Shown in pieces: positions 1 to 8,744 of a stretch of DNA of 64,000 nt. The translations under genes and the position numbers were made by a program. The notes beneath the pieces were generated by a model. That model made no database searches. It worked only from the letters and a program-made list of their open reading frames with translations, and had not been told where the DNA came from. The stretch is from Leeuwenhoekiella nanhaiensis (GTDB taxonomy: Bacteria > Bacteroidota > Bacteroidia > Flavobacteriales > Flavobacteriaceae): the NCBI RefSeq assembly GCF_002744755.1, contig NZ_KZ319293.1, forward strand, positions 1-64,000. Direction: 5' to 3'. The first letter of the stretch is position 1. Each line of letters begins with the position of its first letter.

Positions 1-64
1 TTTTAGTTACACACTTTATGAGATAGTGCTCTCTTTAATACGCTACCATTAAAGCCTAACCGTA

Positions 65-72
65 TATCTTTA
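65..72 (+). promoter_or_regulatory. Candidate -7 promoter element for the first gene
   Basis: TATCTTTA matches the Bacteroidota -7 element TAnnTTTG except at the last base. It lies 30 bases before the TTG start. I see no -33 TTG at the expected spacing, so this is tentative. Confidence 0.35.
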
Positions 73-102
73 ATCACATTCCAAATCTCAAAACCATTTC
101 TT

Positions 103-819
103 TTGAATTCTAATTCCAGGGCCGAACCCTTTCTTAGAAATCATAAATTCTATACCAAAACCCCCAAAGCGCAAAACAAATTCCTGCTCGCTTTGGGTTT
201 GCTTGCTTTTGCTGTCCTATTGGTTTTGGTTGTACTTTCGATCTATACCAGGATCTATTTTATCGCGATCCTCGGCTTTGCGATCATCCTGTCTCTGATT
301 GCTCCGTTTTATGATGTGCCTTCCCTTAAAAAGCACGGGAAAATGATCTACTACGCTCCGCTTTTCATCACCGAAAAACCCAATGACGGCCTCATTAAAA
401 TTCACGGAGGTACCCTGTTTGACTATTACTTTGCGATAGACAGAAACCTGAACGGACGCGAACGCACCGCCTATATAATGTATGAATACCTTAATGGACT
501 GCTTGCCCTGATAGAAGCTTATAAAGATCAGCCGCAACTACGGGTGCAGGGTACCAGCTATATCATTAACGAACGTACGGCAAAAAAACTGGGTTTTAAA
601 ATCGGTGATACGAATGGTGTCCAAAAGCTCATTTTGATCTATAACTACTTCAACATTTTGCTTTCAAACTCCATAGCCAAAAACAAACTGAGCTTTCCAA
701 AGCTGAATAATACTAAAACTTTTGAGGCGCAAATAAGCGACTTAACGCAGCACAAAGTATATATTGAAACACTTCGGGATGCGCTAAATCGCAAGTACAG
801 TTGGCGCATAAGAACTTAA
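103..819 (+). CDS. Hypothetical two-helix membrane protein
   Basis: I do not recognise a named family. The 238-residue product has a basic N-terminus, then two closely spaced hydrophobic helices (about residues 28-48 and 50-66), then a soluble alpha/beta-looking domain of about 170 residues. The hairpin topology suggests an inner-membrane protein with its C-terminal domain in the cytoplasm (inference). No in-frame ATG lies near the N-terminus, so the TTG start is used. A -7-like word (TATCTTTA, 65-72) 30 bases upstream supports it. Its stop codon overlaps the stop of the convergent mdaB gene by four bases. Confidence 0.6.
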   Translation: MNSNSRAEPFLRNHKFYTKTPKAQNKFLLALGLLAFAVLLVLVVLSIYTRIYFIAILGFAIILSLIAPFYDVPSLKKHGKMIYYAPLFITEKPNDGLIKIHGGTLFDYYFAIDRNLNGRERTAYIMYEYLNGLLALIEAYKDQPQLRVQGTSYIINERTAKKLGFKIGDTNGVQKLILIYNYFNILLSNSIAKNKLSFPKLNNTKTFEAQISDLTQHKVYIETLRDALNRKYSWRIRT

Positions 820-1433
820 GAGGCCAACGCCTGACTGTTCTTATTTTTGAAAATTTCATTTAAAAAATTATCATACTTAGCAAGCTCCCGTTCTACATCA
901 GCGTTTTTCTCCATATCATGGAAATGGGTGCTGCCCAGTAAATCAAGGCCAATAAACTGGTTCATTTTATGAAACCCAAAGAGCACACCTTCATCCACAC
1001 TTTTTTGATCAAAAAACTCTCCTGCCAGGGTAAAGGCTTCTTTTGGGGCATTCCAGCTCGAAGTAACCATATATTTTTTACCGTGAAGACTTCCACCGGT
1101 ACCGTAGTTAATTGCGGGGTTGGTTCGGCTTCGGCCATCGCTGGTGTAAATACCCGTATTGTGACCTGCGGTAAACACCTTGTCTATATACTCTTTAAAC
1201 TTAAACGGAACCTGAAACCACCAAATAGGCGTGTGGTAAATGATCAAATCTGCCCATTTGTACTTTTCAACCTCTTCTGTCAGGTCAAAATCACTTCCTA
1301 TCTGTGTGGTTTTTACCTGATACCCCTTTTGAGCTTCAAAAAAAGATTGGGTTCTTTCAAGAAGGGTCTTATTAAAACCCCCGGGAGAGTGCGCAAATGC
1401 GTGACCTCCATTAATTATAAATACATTCATCAT
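816..1433 (-). CDS. mdaB: NAD(P)H:quinone oxidoreductase, MdaB family
   Basis: A flavodoxin-fold FAD enzyme of the MdaB / modulator-of-drug-activity family. It makes a two-electron reduction of quinones to quinols in the cytosol and so avoids semiquinone radicals. The family signature is clear: IINGG near the N-terminus, then HTPIWWFQVPFKFKEYIDK at about residues 67-85, with the usual length of about 200 residues. Two ATG codons begin the frame in tandem and either could be used. It is divergent from a LysR-type regulator, with a shared palindrome between them, which makes it the likely target of that regulator (inference). Confidence 0.88.
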   Translation of the reverse strand: MMNVFIINGGHAFAHSPGGFNKTLLERTQSFFEAQKGYQVKTTQIGSDFDLTEEVEKYKWADLIIYHTPIWWFQVPFKFKEYIDKVFTAGHNTGIYTSDGRSRTNPAINYGTGGSLHGKKYMVTSSWNAPKEAFTLAGEFFDQKSVDEGVLFGFHKMNQFIGLDLLGSTHFHDMEKNADVERELAKYDNFLNEIFKNKNSQALAS

Positions 1434-1454
1434 ATCTCTATTTTTTTGTTATCA

Positions 1455-1462
1455 CAAAATTA
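1455..1462 (-). promoter_or_regulatory. -7 element of the mdaB promoter
   Basis: On the minus strand this reads TAATTTTG, an exact TAnnTTTG match, 21 bases before the mdaB start. No TTG -33 element is evident. The palindrome at 1477-1495 occupies that region, which would fit activation by the divergent regulator. Confidence 0.5.
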
Positions 1463-1476
1463 AAGAGCACATCTCT

Positions 1477-1495
1477 ATCATAAAAATAATATGAT
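1477..1495. promoter_or_regulatory. Candidate LysR-type operator between divergent promoters
   Basis: ATCATA-N7-TATGAT is a perfect 6+6 inverted repeat, 19 bases long. It lies between the two divergent -7 elements and covers the -33 region of both. Size and symmetry suit a LysR-type recognition site. Assignment to the neighbouring regulator is inference. Confidence 0.5.
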
Positions 1496-1498
1496 TTA

Positions 1499-1506
1499 TA
1501 CATTTG
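1499..1506 (+). promoter_or_regulatory. -7 element of the LysR regulator promoter
   Basis: TACATTTG, an exact TAnnTTTG match, 17 bases before the regulator start and 3 bases from the palindrome. A repressor bound there would block this promoter, so negative autoregulation is plausible. Confidence 0.5.
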
Positions 1507-1523
1507 TATTAAAATTATAATAG

Positions 1524-2432
1524 ATGGTTAATCTGGAATGGTATCGGACTTTCGTAGCGATTTTTGAAAAAAATACCCTGACGAAAGCAGCCGAGTCTTT
1601 GTACAGTTCGCAGCCCGGGGTGAGTGTTCACCTCAATGCGCTCGAAGCTTATGTGGGCAAAAAATTGTTTGAACGTACTTCGCGAAAAATGATTCCCACC
1701 GAAGAAGGCAAACAATTATACCATTACATCATTGATGCTGTAGAAAAACTGGAAAAAGCGGAACAGCATTTTAAAAAAACTTCAAATGCCGTTATTCCTT
1801 CCATCAATATAGGGATGTGCACAGAAACCTTTCAAACCATTCTGGAGGCAGAAGTACCTACCTTTAAATTCAATCTTATTGCTCGTTTTGGCAATCATCA
1901 AAACCTGATTAAAGAATTGAATAACGGGATTTTAGATTTAGTCATAACGCCGAAACCTAAGGATAAACATTCGTTAGTAAACTACGAGGCCTTCACTCAG
2001 GAGAAGATCGTTTTGGTAGCAGGCAGTCAATCTAACCTGGAATCGATTGTAGCGTTGATTGAAGACCAAAATTTTACAGGATTGGAACAGGAACTTAAAA
2101 GCCGGGTCTGGTATAGTGCTTCTAACGAAATGGAGCATTTTAGGAGATTTTGGTTTGAGAATTTCAGAAACAGGGTAGATTTTAAGCCCAATTACATACT
2201 ACCAAACATTGGATCCATAATCAGATGCATCGAAAATGCCGAAGGTTTTGCAGTAGTTCCTGATTTTTTGGTTACTGAATCCTTAAAGAGTCAAAAAGTC
2301 AAATTGGTCTGGAGTGGTAAAAAGGAGGTTGCAAACACGCTCTATTTCGCTACGCGATCTGATTTACAGTTCAAAGAAGAAGTTGAGTTGATCAAAGCTA
2401 TTTTTAAACAAAAAATGAATCCAATCGCCTAA
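1524..2432 (+). CDS. LysR-family transcriptional regulator
   Basis: The 302-residue protein has the LysR layout. A winged helix-turn-helix occupies about residues 1-60 (LTKAAESLYSSQPGVSVHLN, then KLFERTSRK). A linker helix follows, then a periplasmic-binding-like effector domain from about residue 88 to the end. Length is typical. It is divergently transcribed from mdaB, and self- plus neighbour-regulation is the common arrangement for this family. The effector cannot be read from the sequence; a quinone or electrophile would fit the neighbour. Confidence 0.88.
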   Translation: MVNLEWYRTFVAIFEKNTLTKAAESLYSSQPGVSVHLNALEAYVGKKLFERTSRKMIPTEEGKQLYHYIIDAVEKLEKAEQHFKKTSNAVIPSINIGMCTETFQTILEAEVPTFKFNLIARFGNHQNLIKELNNGILDLVITPKPKDKHSLVNYEAFTQEKIVLVAGSQSNLESIVALIEDQNFTGLEQELKSRVWYSASNEMEHFRRFWFENFRNRVDFKPNYILPNIGSIIRCIENAEGFAVVPDFLVTESLKSQKVKLVWSGKKEVANTLYFATRSDLQFKEEVELIKAIFKQKMNPIA

Positions 2433-2548
2433 TTAAAAGAAACACAAAAAGGGCTTTGATGCGTATCAAAATTGAGTCTGAAATTTGAAACTTCACATTT
2501 CTTTCCAAATAGCCTATTTTTAAAGCCTAACCTTTTATTTTAAGATTG

Positions 2549-3811
2549 ATGGATCAACTGCCTTTAACAGACGATACGGTAATTTTTGGACTCCTGGCGC
2601 TTTGTCTGGGTTTGGTATTTTATACCTCTTCCCTGCAAACCCGGTTTTGGCAAAAATTCTATACCGTCGTTCCCACGGTGCTGCTATGCTATCTGTTACC
2701 CGCAATCCTCGCCAGCACCGGCATCGTTTCAGAAGAAGCCAGCAATCTGTACTTTGTGGCCAGCCGGTATCTACTTCCTGCAGCGCTTATTTTAATGACA
2801 CTGAGCATCGACCTTAAGGCCATCGTTAATTTAGGCCCAAAAGCCCTAATTATGTTTTTTACGGGAACTATAGGTATCATCATTGGCGGACCTTTAGCAA
2901 TTTTAATCGTTTCCATCTTTTCACCCGATACGGTGGGCGGGAGTGGTTTTGACGCCGTATGGCGGGGACTATCAACTATTGCAGGCAGCTGGATAGGTGG
3001 TGGTGCCAATCAGGCCGCGATGCTTGAGGTTTTTAAATACAACCCTGAGAAATACGGCGGAATGGTGCTTATTGATATCGTAGTCGCCAATATCTGGATG
3101 GCACTGTTGCTTTTTGGGATTGGAAAACGCGAGCGCATAGACCGCTGGCTGAAGGCAGACACCTCTTCTATAGAAAAACTCAAAGCAAAGGTAACCACCC
3201 ATACCGAGAGTATTGCCCGTAACACGACCCTTCAGGATTTGGTGATGTTTCTGTTTTTTGCTTTTGTAGGGGTAGGCCTGGCGCATTTTCTGGGAACCAA
3301 CTTTGCTTCTTTTCTAGAAAACAACTTTGAAGTGGTGCGCAACAAAGAAAAAATCCTGTCTTCCCTGAGTTCAGACTTTTTATGGATGGTGGTTTTCGCA
3401 ACAGCTTTTGGAATTATGCTTTCGTTTACCAAAGCAAAAAATTACGAGGGTGCCGGTGCCAGTAAAGTAGGCGGACTCTTTATCTACATCCTCGTCGCAA
3501 CTATAGGTATGAAAATGGATTTGACCAAAGTGCTTGAAAACCCGGGTTTGATTGCCATTGGTTTAATCTGGATCAGCATTCACGCAGGCTTGCTCATTGG
3601 TGTTGCCAAACTCATCAAAGCGCCCTATTTCTTCCTCGCCGTGGGGAGTCAGGCAAATGTGGGCGGGGCTGCCTCTGCACCCGTCGTAGCCGCAGAGTTT
3701 CATCCCTCGCTAACCTCGGTAGGCATACTGCTGGCAGTTTTTGGTTATGTTACGGGAACTGCCGGAGCCTATTTGTGTGCGCTGCTTATGGAAGTGGCAT
3801 CGAAACTTTAA
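2549..3811 (+). CDS. DUF819 family multi-spanning membrane protein
   Basis: A 420-residue polytopic protein of the DUF819 (YjcL-like) family. Hydrophobic segments cover nearly the full length, with a cytoplasmic loop near residues 200-225. The glycine-rich stretches GSWIGGGANQAAM (about 150-162) and SQANVGGAASAPVVAAEF (near 370) look like the inverted-repeat signature of this transporter-like family. The substrate is not established. I chose the ATG rather than the TTG codon just before it. It stands alone between the regulator and a lipoprotein gene. Confidence 0.8.
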   Translation: MDQLPLTDDTVIFGLLALCLGLVFYTSSLQTRFWQKFYTVVPTVLLCYLLPAILASTGIVSEEASNLYFVASRYLLPAALILMTLSIDLKAIVNLGPKALIMFFTGTIGIIIGGPLAILIVSIFSPDTVGGSGFDAVWRGLSTIAGSWIGGGANQAAMLEVFKYNPEKYGGMVLIDIVVANIWMALLLFGIGKRERIDRWLKADTSSIEKLKAKVTTHTESIARNTTLQDLVMFLFFAFVGVGLAHFLGTNFASFLENNFEVVRNKEKILSSLSSDFLWMVVFATAFGIMLSFTKAKNYEGAGASKVGGLFIYILVATIGMKMDLTKVLENPGLIAIGLIWISIHAGLLIGVAKLIKAPYFFLAVGSQANVGGAASAPVVAAEFHPSLTSVGILLAVFGYVTGTAGAYLCALLMEVASKL

Positions 3812-3906
3812 AAGTCGTAATTTTAAAAGCATCTGTTAATATTCATCTGCTCCTACATTATTAAATACCAGATTTAGTCTCATTTTCAATCTCTAAATTT
3901 TCTTTT

Positions 3907-4614
3907 ATGCCTAAACTTTTTATGATCCTAAGCCTAATACTTCTGGTAGCTTGTAAGGAAAAAACAAAAACAGCTGTTAACTACGATAATCTAAAAAGTA
4001 GGACTGAAGTCAAACGCGACTCTACGACAATAATACTTGAGGAGCTGCCCATAGAAATTGACAGTACAGATTATGTGATCTATATCATTGGCGAACCGGT
4101 AAATCTACATTACGGTAAGATTTACAGCGGCCTAAATAGCGGTTCAGGAAGTGGTGAAAGTTTTTCTATACTCAATTCATATGGTTCTGATATTTCGGGT
4201 AATATTCACAATCTGAAATTTCAAAAACTTGAGTCAGACGATATAACGCAGCTTACGCAGCGTACACTGCGTATTAGTTCAATTAGTTTTTTACGGGATG
4301 TCTTTAAGGTCAATAAAAAACAATATTTGCTCTATTCTGTTTTTGATCAGGATACAAACGGAGATCGTAAATTGAATCCTGAAGATTTAATAAGTCTTTA
4401 CTTAAGCAAAATTGATGGATCGGGGTTTAAAAAAATAACACCCGAACTTCACGAATTAATAGATTGGAAAATGATCAAAATTCAAAATAGACTGTACTAC
4501 CGAACTCTGGAAGATGTGGACAAAAACGGCACATTTGACCAGAAGGATAAGGTGCACTACTTTTTTGTTGATTTTGACCAAGACGAATTAAAACCGAGAG
4601 AATATAACTTATAA
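3907..4614 (+). CDS. Lipoprotein with two EF-hand-like loops
   Basis: Residues 1-16 form a lipoprotein signal ending LLVAC, so Cys16 should be lipidated. The rest is hydrophilic. Two calcium-loop-like stretches stand out in the C-terminal half: DQDTNGDRKLNPEDL and DVDKNGTFDQKDK. Both have the Dx[DN]xxG spacing of EF-hand or dockerin loops. I do not recognise a family. Calcium binding is inferred from the loops alone. The gene ends just before a strong bidirectional terminator. Confidence 0.65.
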   Translation: MPKLFMILSLILLVACKEKTKTAVNYDNLKSRTEVKRDSTTIILEELPIEIDSTDYVIYIIGEPVNLHYGKIYSGLNSGSGSGESFSILNSYGSDISGNIHNLKFQKLESDDITQLTQRTLRISSISFLRDVFKVNKKQYLLYSVFDQDTNGDRKLNPEDLISLYLSKIDGSGFKKITPELHELIDWKMIKIQNRLYYRTLEDVDKNGTFDQKDKVHYFFVDFDQDELKPREYNL

Positions 4615-4633
4615 AGTTGAGTTTTTTTAGAGC

Positions 4634-4674
4634 ATCAAAAAATCCCTTCTGAGATTCAGAAGGGATTTTTTGAT
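4634..4674. terminator. Bidirectional terminator, 19-bp perfect stem
   Basis: The two arms (4634-4652 and 4656-4674) are perfectly complementary with a 3-base loop. The core AATCCCTTCTGA is flanked by an A-run and a T-run, so it can stop transcription from both convergent genes. Confidence 0.9.
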
Positions 4675-4690
4675 TGGGATTTTATACTAT

Positions 4691-5284
4691 TTAATCTTTA
4701 ATCAATTTCTGCGTAAAAGAACGACTACCGTTATCAATCTGAATGAGATAAACACCGCGTTTTAGAGTGCTTACATCCAGACCACTCGAAGCTAGAGCTG
4801 AGGAAACTTTATCCTGCTTAACCTTTTTACCTAAGACATCGTAAAACGTGATGTCTAAAGAATTGCTAAGTGACGGACTCTCAAAAAACAACCGATCCTT
4901 TACCGGGTTGGGATAAATTTTATAACCGTCTGCCGTTTGGGATACAACCGATTTGGAATCGGAAACCTTGATGCTTCCCTTCAAACTTTTCTTGGCACTA
5001 CTCTCAAAAGTATAAATCCCTTTTTTGTTAAAAACATACTCATAAACCGAACCTTTAGCCAGCCTTTGAGTAATTCCAAAATCGCTGGGAGCACCAAAAG
5101 AAGTATTGACAATATTCTGCGGCAGATATTCACCAAAAACCCATTGTACGGTATCTCCTACCTTAACTTCAAGCGTCGCAGAAAGATCCCTGGAACCTGA
5201 TCTCCAATCAATTACGTGTGTTTTTTGAGCGCTTATAGTAAACGCAAAACCCAAAAGGAAGATGTAGAACCAAGTAAATTTCAT
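4691..5284 (-). CDS. Secreted cupredoxin-like protein with T9SS sorting domain
   Basis: The start is the ATG giving MKFTWFY; a TTG three codons upstream is less likely. A signal peptide ends near FTISAQ (about residue 19). A small beta domain follows (about 20-105) that resembles plastocyanin-like modules (VKVGDTVQWVFGE, then GIYTFESSAKKSLKGSIKV). It lacks the usual Cys/His/Met copper ligands, so copper binding is doubtful. The last 75 residues are a type A T9SS C-terminal sorting domain: YPNPVKDRLFF, DVLGKKV, LKRGVYLIQI and terminal FTQKLIKD. The protein should be exported and anchored or released by the type IX system, to which porQ in this window also belongs. Confidence 0.75.
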   Translation of the reverse strand: MKFTWFYIFLLGFAFTISAQKTHVIDWRSGSRDLSATLEVKVGDTVQWVFGEYLPQNIVNTSFGAPSDFGITQRLAKGSVYEYVFNKKGIYTFESSAKKSLKGSIKVSDSKSVVSQTADGYKIYPNPVKDRLFFESPSLSNSLDITFYDVLGKKVKQDKVSSALASSGLDVSTLKRGVYLIQIDNGSRSFTQKLIKD

Positions 5285-5311
5285 ACCATACAACTGTGTT
5301 TCAATGCTTTG

Positions 5312-5319
5312 TAAAGATA
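5312..5319 (-). promoter_or_regulatory. Candidate -7 element of the T9SS-cargo gene
   Basis: On the minus strand this reads TATCTTTA, 27 bases before the chosen ATG. A TTG lies 23 bases upstream of it, a little wide for the -33 element. Confidence 0.35.
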
Positions 5320-5410
5320 GAATAACTTTTCAAATAGCTTGCCAAATAAAAAGCAATATTATACTAAAGTTATTCTAAAGACGTTACCACAAATTATATG
5401 TTGCAAAAAA

Positions 5411-8263
5411 TTATCGGCTTAGATACATTTTTCTTCTTGCGTACAGATCGTAAAAAGCATCATCCTTTAAACTATCGATAAACAGAATGCTTTCACCGGT
5501 ACTTTTCATCTCAGGGCCCAACTGCTTATTCACATTTGGAAACTTATTAAACGAAAACACGGGTTGCTTAATCGCATAGCCTTCAAGCTTCGGATTAAAC
5601 TCAAAATCAGTAACTTTCTTTTCGCCCAGCATCACCTTGGTTGCGTAGTTAACATACGGCTCACCATAAGCTTTTGCTATAAAAGGAACGGTACGCGAAG
5701 CACGAGGGTTAGCCTCAATGATATACACCTTATCGTCTTTGATCGCAAACTGAATATTAATCAATCCAACAGTATTAAGTGCCAAAGCAATTTTGTGGGT
5801 ATGATCTTTTATCTGCTGAATGACCAAATCACCCAGGTTAAAAGGAGGCAGGGTAGCGTTGGAGTCCCCGGAGTGAATTCCGCAAGGCTCAATATGCTCC
5901 ATAATACCAATGATCTGAACGTTCTCACCATCGCAAATCGCATCGGCTTCAGCTTCAATCGCTCCATCCAGGTAATGGTCTAAAAGCAGTTTGTTATTTG
6001 GAATCTTACGCAGCAGGTCTACAACCGTCTCCTCAAGTTCATCTTTATTGATCACAATTTTCATCCCCTGACCTCCCAATACATAAGAAGGTCTTACCAG
6101 AATAGGGAAGTCCAGACGATCTGCAACGGCAAGTGCCTCTTCTGCAGTCTCGGCCACATCAAATTCAGGATAGGGAATATTATTTTCTTTAAGCAGTCTT
6201 GAGAAACTACCACGATCTTCAGCAAGATCGAGCGCTTTGTAGCTGGTCCCAATGATTTTGATACCATAGCGGTCTAATTTTTCAGCCAGTTTAAGAGCGG
6301 TTTGCCCACCCAACTGCACAATTACACCCTCGGGCTTCTCGTGGCGGATGATGTCGTAAATATGCTCCCAGAATACCGGCTCAAAATACAGCTTGTCTGC
6401 AATATCAAAGTCGGTAGAAACCGTCTCCGGGTTACAGTTGATCATAATGGTTTCGTACCCGCATTCAGCAGCAGCCATTACACCGTGTACGCAGCAGTAG
6501 TCAAACTCGATCCCCTGACCGATACGGTTAGGACCTGAACCCAGTACAACAACCTTTTTCTTTTCGGTTACTTTACTTTCATTTTCTGCGAAACGCTCGC
6601 CCGATGGCAACTGCATTTCGTTTTCAAATGTAGAATAGAAATAGGGTGTTTGCGCTACAAACTCTGCGGCACAGGTATCAACCAGTTTGTAGACGCGGTT
6701 GATTTTATACTCGTCACGCTTGTCGTATACATTGCTTTCCAGACAGTCGAGCATGTGCGCGATCTGACGGTCTGCAAAGCCTTTTTGTTTGGCTTCAAGA
6801 AGTAAGTCGCGCGGTAGAGTGTCTATATTATATTTAGATATCTCCTTCTCAAGCGCATCCATTTCCTCAAATTGCTTGAGGAACCACATATCAATCTTGG
6901 TAATCTCGTGAATACGGCTCAATGGAATTCCCATTTGTATGGCATCGTAAATCGTAAAAACACGATCCCAACTTGGGTTAGTCAGTTTTTCAATAATCTT
7001 ATCGTAGTTGGTATAACCTTTACCGTCTGCTCCCAGACCGTTACGCTTAATCTCTAGCGATTGGGTTGCCTTATGCAAAGCTTCCTGGAACGAGCGGCCG
7101 ATACCCATCACCTCTCCTACTGATTTCATCTGCAGACCTAAAGTACGGTCGCTGCCTTCAAACTTGTCAAAATTCCAGCGTGGGATTTTCACAATGACAT
7201 AATCGAGAGTTGGCTCAAATAAAGCCGAAGTCGATTTGGTAATCTGGTTATCAAGTTCGTCAAGGGTATAACCAATAGCCAGTTTAGAAGCGATTTTTGC
7301 AATAGGATAACCGGTTGCTTTAGAAGCCAAAGCAGAAGAACGCGATACCCGTGGGTTGATTTCAATCGCGATAATATCTTCTTTTTCGTCAGGACTTACG
7401 GCGAATTGTACGTTACAACCTCCGGCAAAATCACCAATAGAGCGCATCATATGAATGGCCATATCGCGCATACGCTGAAACGTACGATCGCTTAACGTCA
7501 TTGCTGGTGCAACGGTAATTGAGTCTCCGGTGTGGATCCCCATCGGGTCCATATTTTCGATGGTACAGATTATAACCACATTGTTATTCTTATCCCGAAG
7601 CAGCTCAAGCTCATATTCCTTCCACCCCATCAGGGCTTTATCAATCATCACTTCGTGAATAGGCGATATTTCAAGACCATGGCTCAACAAAGCGTCAAAA
7701 TCTTCAGGCTTGTATACAATTGAAGCTCCCGCTCCACCCAAGGTATACGAAGCACGAATTACCAACGGAAAACCAAATTCCTGAGCGATTTCTTTTCCCT
7801 TTAAAAACGAAGTTGCAGTTGCCTGCGGAGCCATACCAATGCCTATTTTAAGCATAAGCTCTCTAAACTTCTCCCGGTCTTCGGTAATGTTAATCGCATC
7901 AATATCAACACCAATCAATTCAACCCCATAATCTTTCCAAATGCCCTTCTCATCAGCTTCAATACATAGGTTAAGTGCTGTCTGACCACCCATTGTAGGC
8001 AATACCGCATCAATTTGCGGATGCTCTTCAAGGATTTTTACAATTGATTTGGTTGTAAGCGGTAACAGGTAAATATGATCTGCCATTACCGGGTCTGTCA
8101 TAATGGTCGCCGGGTTCGAATTGATAAGAATTGTCTCTATACCATCTTCACGCAACGATCTTAAAGCCTGTGATCCTGAGTAGTCAAATTCACAAGCCTG
8201 ACCTATGATGATTGGACCAGAACCGATAATTAAAATTGATTTAAGTTTTTCGTTTTTAGGCAT
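5411..8263 (-). CDS. carB: Carbamoyl-phosphate synthase large subunit, no MGS domain
   Basis: Makes carbamoyl phosphate from bicarbonate, ammonia (from the glutaminase subunit) and two ATP, for pyrimidine and arginine synthesis. Both ATP-grasp halves are present: the first begins ILIIGSGPIIIGQACEFDYSG, the second near residue 572 with VVVLGSGPNRIGQGIEFDY. At 950 residues it is about 120 shorter than E. coli CarB. It ends soon after LGPEMKSTGES, so the C-terminal MGS-like domain that binds IMP, UMP and ornithine is absent. To my knowledge this short form is usual in flavobacteria. The small subunit gene is not in the window. rpmH lies upstream on the same strand, with a terminator between. Confidence 0.95.
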   Translation of the reverse strand: MPKNEKLKSILIIGSGPIIIGQACEFDYSGSQALRSLREDGIETILINSNPATIMTDPVMADHIYLLPLTTKSIVKILEEHPQIDAVLPTMGGQTALNLCIEADEKGIWKDYGVELIGVDIDAINITEDREKFRELMLKIGIGMAPQATATSFLKGKEIAQEFGFPLVIRASYTLGGAGASIVYKPEDFDALLSHGLEISPIHEVMIDKALMGWKEYELELLRDKNNNVVIICTIENMDPMGIHTGDSITVAPAMTLSDRTFQRMRDMAIHMMRSIGDFAGGCNVQFAVSPDEKEDIIAIEINPRVSRSSALASKATGYPIAKIASKLAIGYTLDELDNQITKSTSALFEPTLDYVIVKIPRWNFDKFEGSDRTLGLQMKSVGEVMGIGRSFQEALHKATQSLEIKRNGLGADGKGYTNYDKIIEKLTNPSWDRVFTIYDAIQMGIPLSRIHEITKIDMWFLKQFEEMDALEKEISKYNIDTLPRDLLLEAKQKGFADRQIAHMLDCLESNVYDKRDEYKINRVYKLVDTCAAEFVAQTPYFYSTFENEMQLPSGERFAENESKVTEKKKVVVLGSGPNRIGQGIEFDYCCVHGVMAAAECGYETIMINCNPETVSTDFDIADKLYFEPVFWEHIYDIIRHEKPEGVIVQLGGQTALKLAEKLDRYGIKIIGTSYKALDLAEDRGSFSRLLKENNIPYPEFDVAETAEEALAVADRLDFPILVRPSYVLGGQGMKIVINKDELEETVVDLLRKIPNNKLLLDHYLDGAIEAEADAICDGENVQIIGIMEHIEPCGIHSGDSNATLPPFNLGDLVIQQIKDHTHKIALALNTVGLINIQFAIKDDKVYIIEANPRASRTVPFIAKAYGEPYVNYATKVMLGEKKVTDFEFNPKLEGYAIKQPVFSFNKFPNVNKQLGPEMKSTGESILFIDSLKDDAFYDLYARRKMYLSR

Positions 8264-8311
8264 TAGTGCTCAGATTAAGATGTGTGGTTAAATTTAGTCT
8301 GGAGTATTTAC

Positions 8312-8345
8312 AAAAAAAAGGTGTTACTTAAAAAAGTAACACCTT
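8312..8345 (-). terminator. rpmH terminator
   Basis: A 12-bp perfect stem (AAGGTGTTACTT and its complement, 8318-8329 and 8334-8345) with an AAAA loop. On the minus strand it is followed by a run of T, placing it just after rpmH and before carB. Confidence 0.9.
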
Positions 8346-8369
8346 AATATTTTTAAACGATAAAATCAT

Positions 8370-8531
8370 TTACTTTTTATGTCTTAGCTCAGAAGATACA
8401 GATAATCTCTTTCTACCCTTTGCTCTTCTACGTGCAAGGACTTTACGACCGTTAGCAGTAGCCATACGCTCGCGGAAACCGTGCTTATTTCTTCTTTTCC
8501 TTTTTGAAGGTTGAAACGTTCTTTTGCTCAT
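8370..8531 (-). CDS. rpmH: 50S ribosomal protein L34
   Basis: A 53-residue, very basic protein that starts [19 protein letters not shown] and continues [21 protein letters not shown], the invariant L34 signature. It binds 23S rRNA in the large subunit. Here it is next to carB rather than beside rnpA/dnaA. It has its own promoter (TTG-N19-TATATTTG) and terminator, so it is a single-gene unit. Confidence 0.98.
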   Translation of the reverse strand: MSKRTFQPSKRKRRNKHGFRERMATANGRKVLARRRAKGRKRLSVSSELRHKK

Positions 8532-8602
8532 TGTGTATCTTCTTTAATCTTCCTTAAACTTTTCTATATAATTCTGAGAATGGCATTCTCAAAAGCTGGG
8601 CG

Positions 8603-8632
8603 CAAATATACAAACAGTTTCTAATTCAACAA
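8603..8632 (-). promoter_or_regulatory. rpmH promoter
   Basis: Minus strand: TTG (8630-8632), 19 bases, then TATATTTG (8603-8610). Both elements match the Bacteroidota -33/-7 consensus at good spacing. The leader before the start codon would be about 65 bases. Confidence 0.7.
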
Positions 8633-8666
8633 GCGTAAAGTTTAAAATATTTCAGATTGTTTTTAT

Positions 8667-8674
8667 TACATTTG
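8667..8674 (+). promoter_or_regulatory. -7 element upstream of the TPR-like gene
   Basis: TACATTTG is an exact TAnnTTTG match, 70 bases before the start codon and divergent from the rpmH promoter. I see no convincing -33 element. Confidence 0.45.
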
Positions 8675-8744
8675 CAGGCTCAATAAAACAGGCACTTACA
8701 GGTATGAATAGGTGCTTTGATTTAACACTTTAAGAATCCTAACA

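Noticed and set aside
969-1463. Long open frame opposite mdaB
   Set aside because: It is antisense to a well-recognised gene and has no homology-like features.
2520-2532. TTAAAGCCTAACC also present at 49-61
   Set aside because: A 13-base match at two leader regions may be chance; no third copy or symmetry supports a function.
8264-8369. carB and rpmH as a single operon
   Set aside because: A strong hairpin with a T-run lies between them on the transcribed strand.
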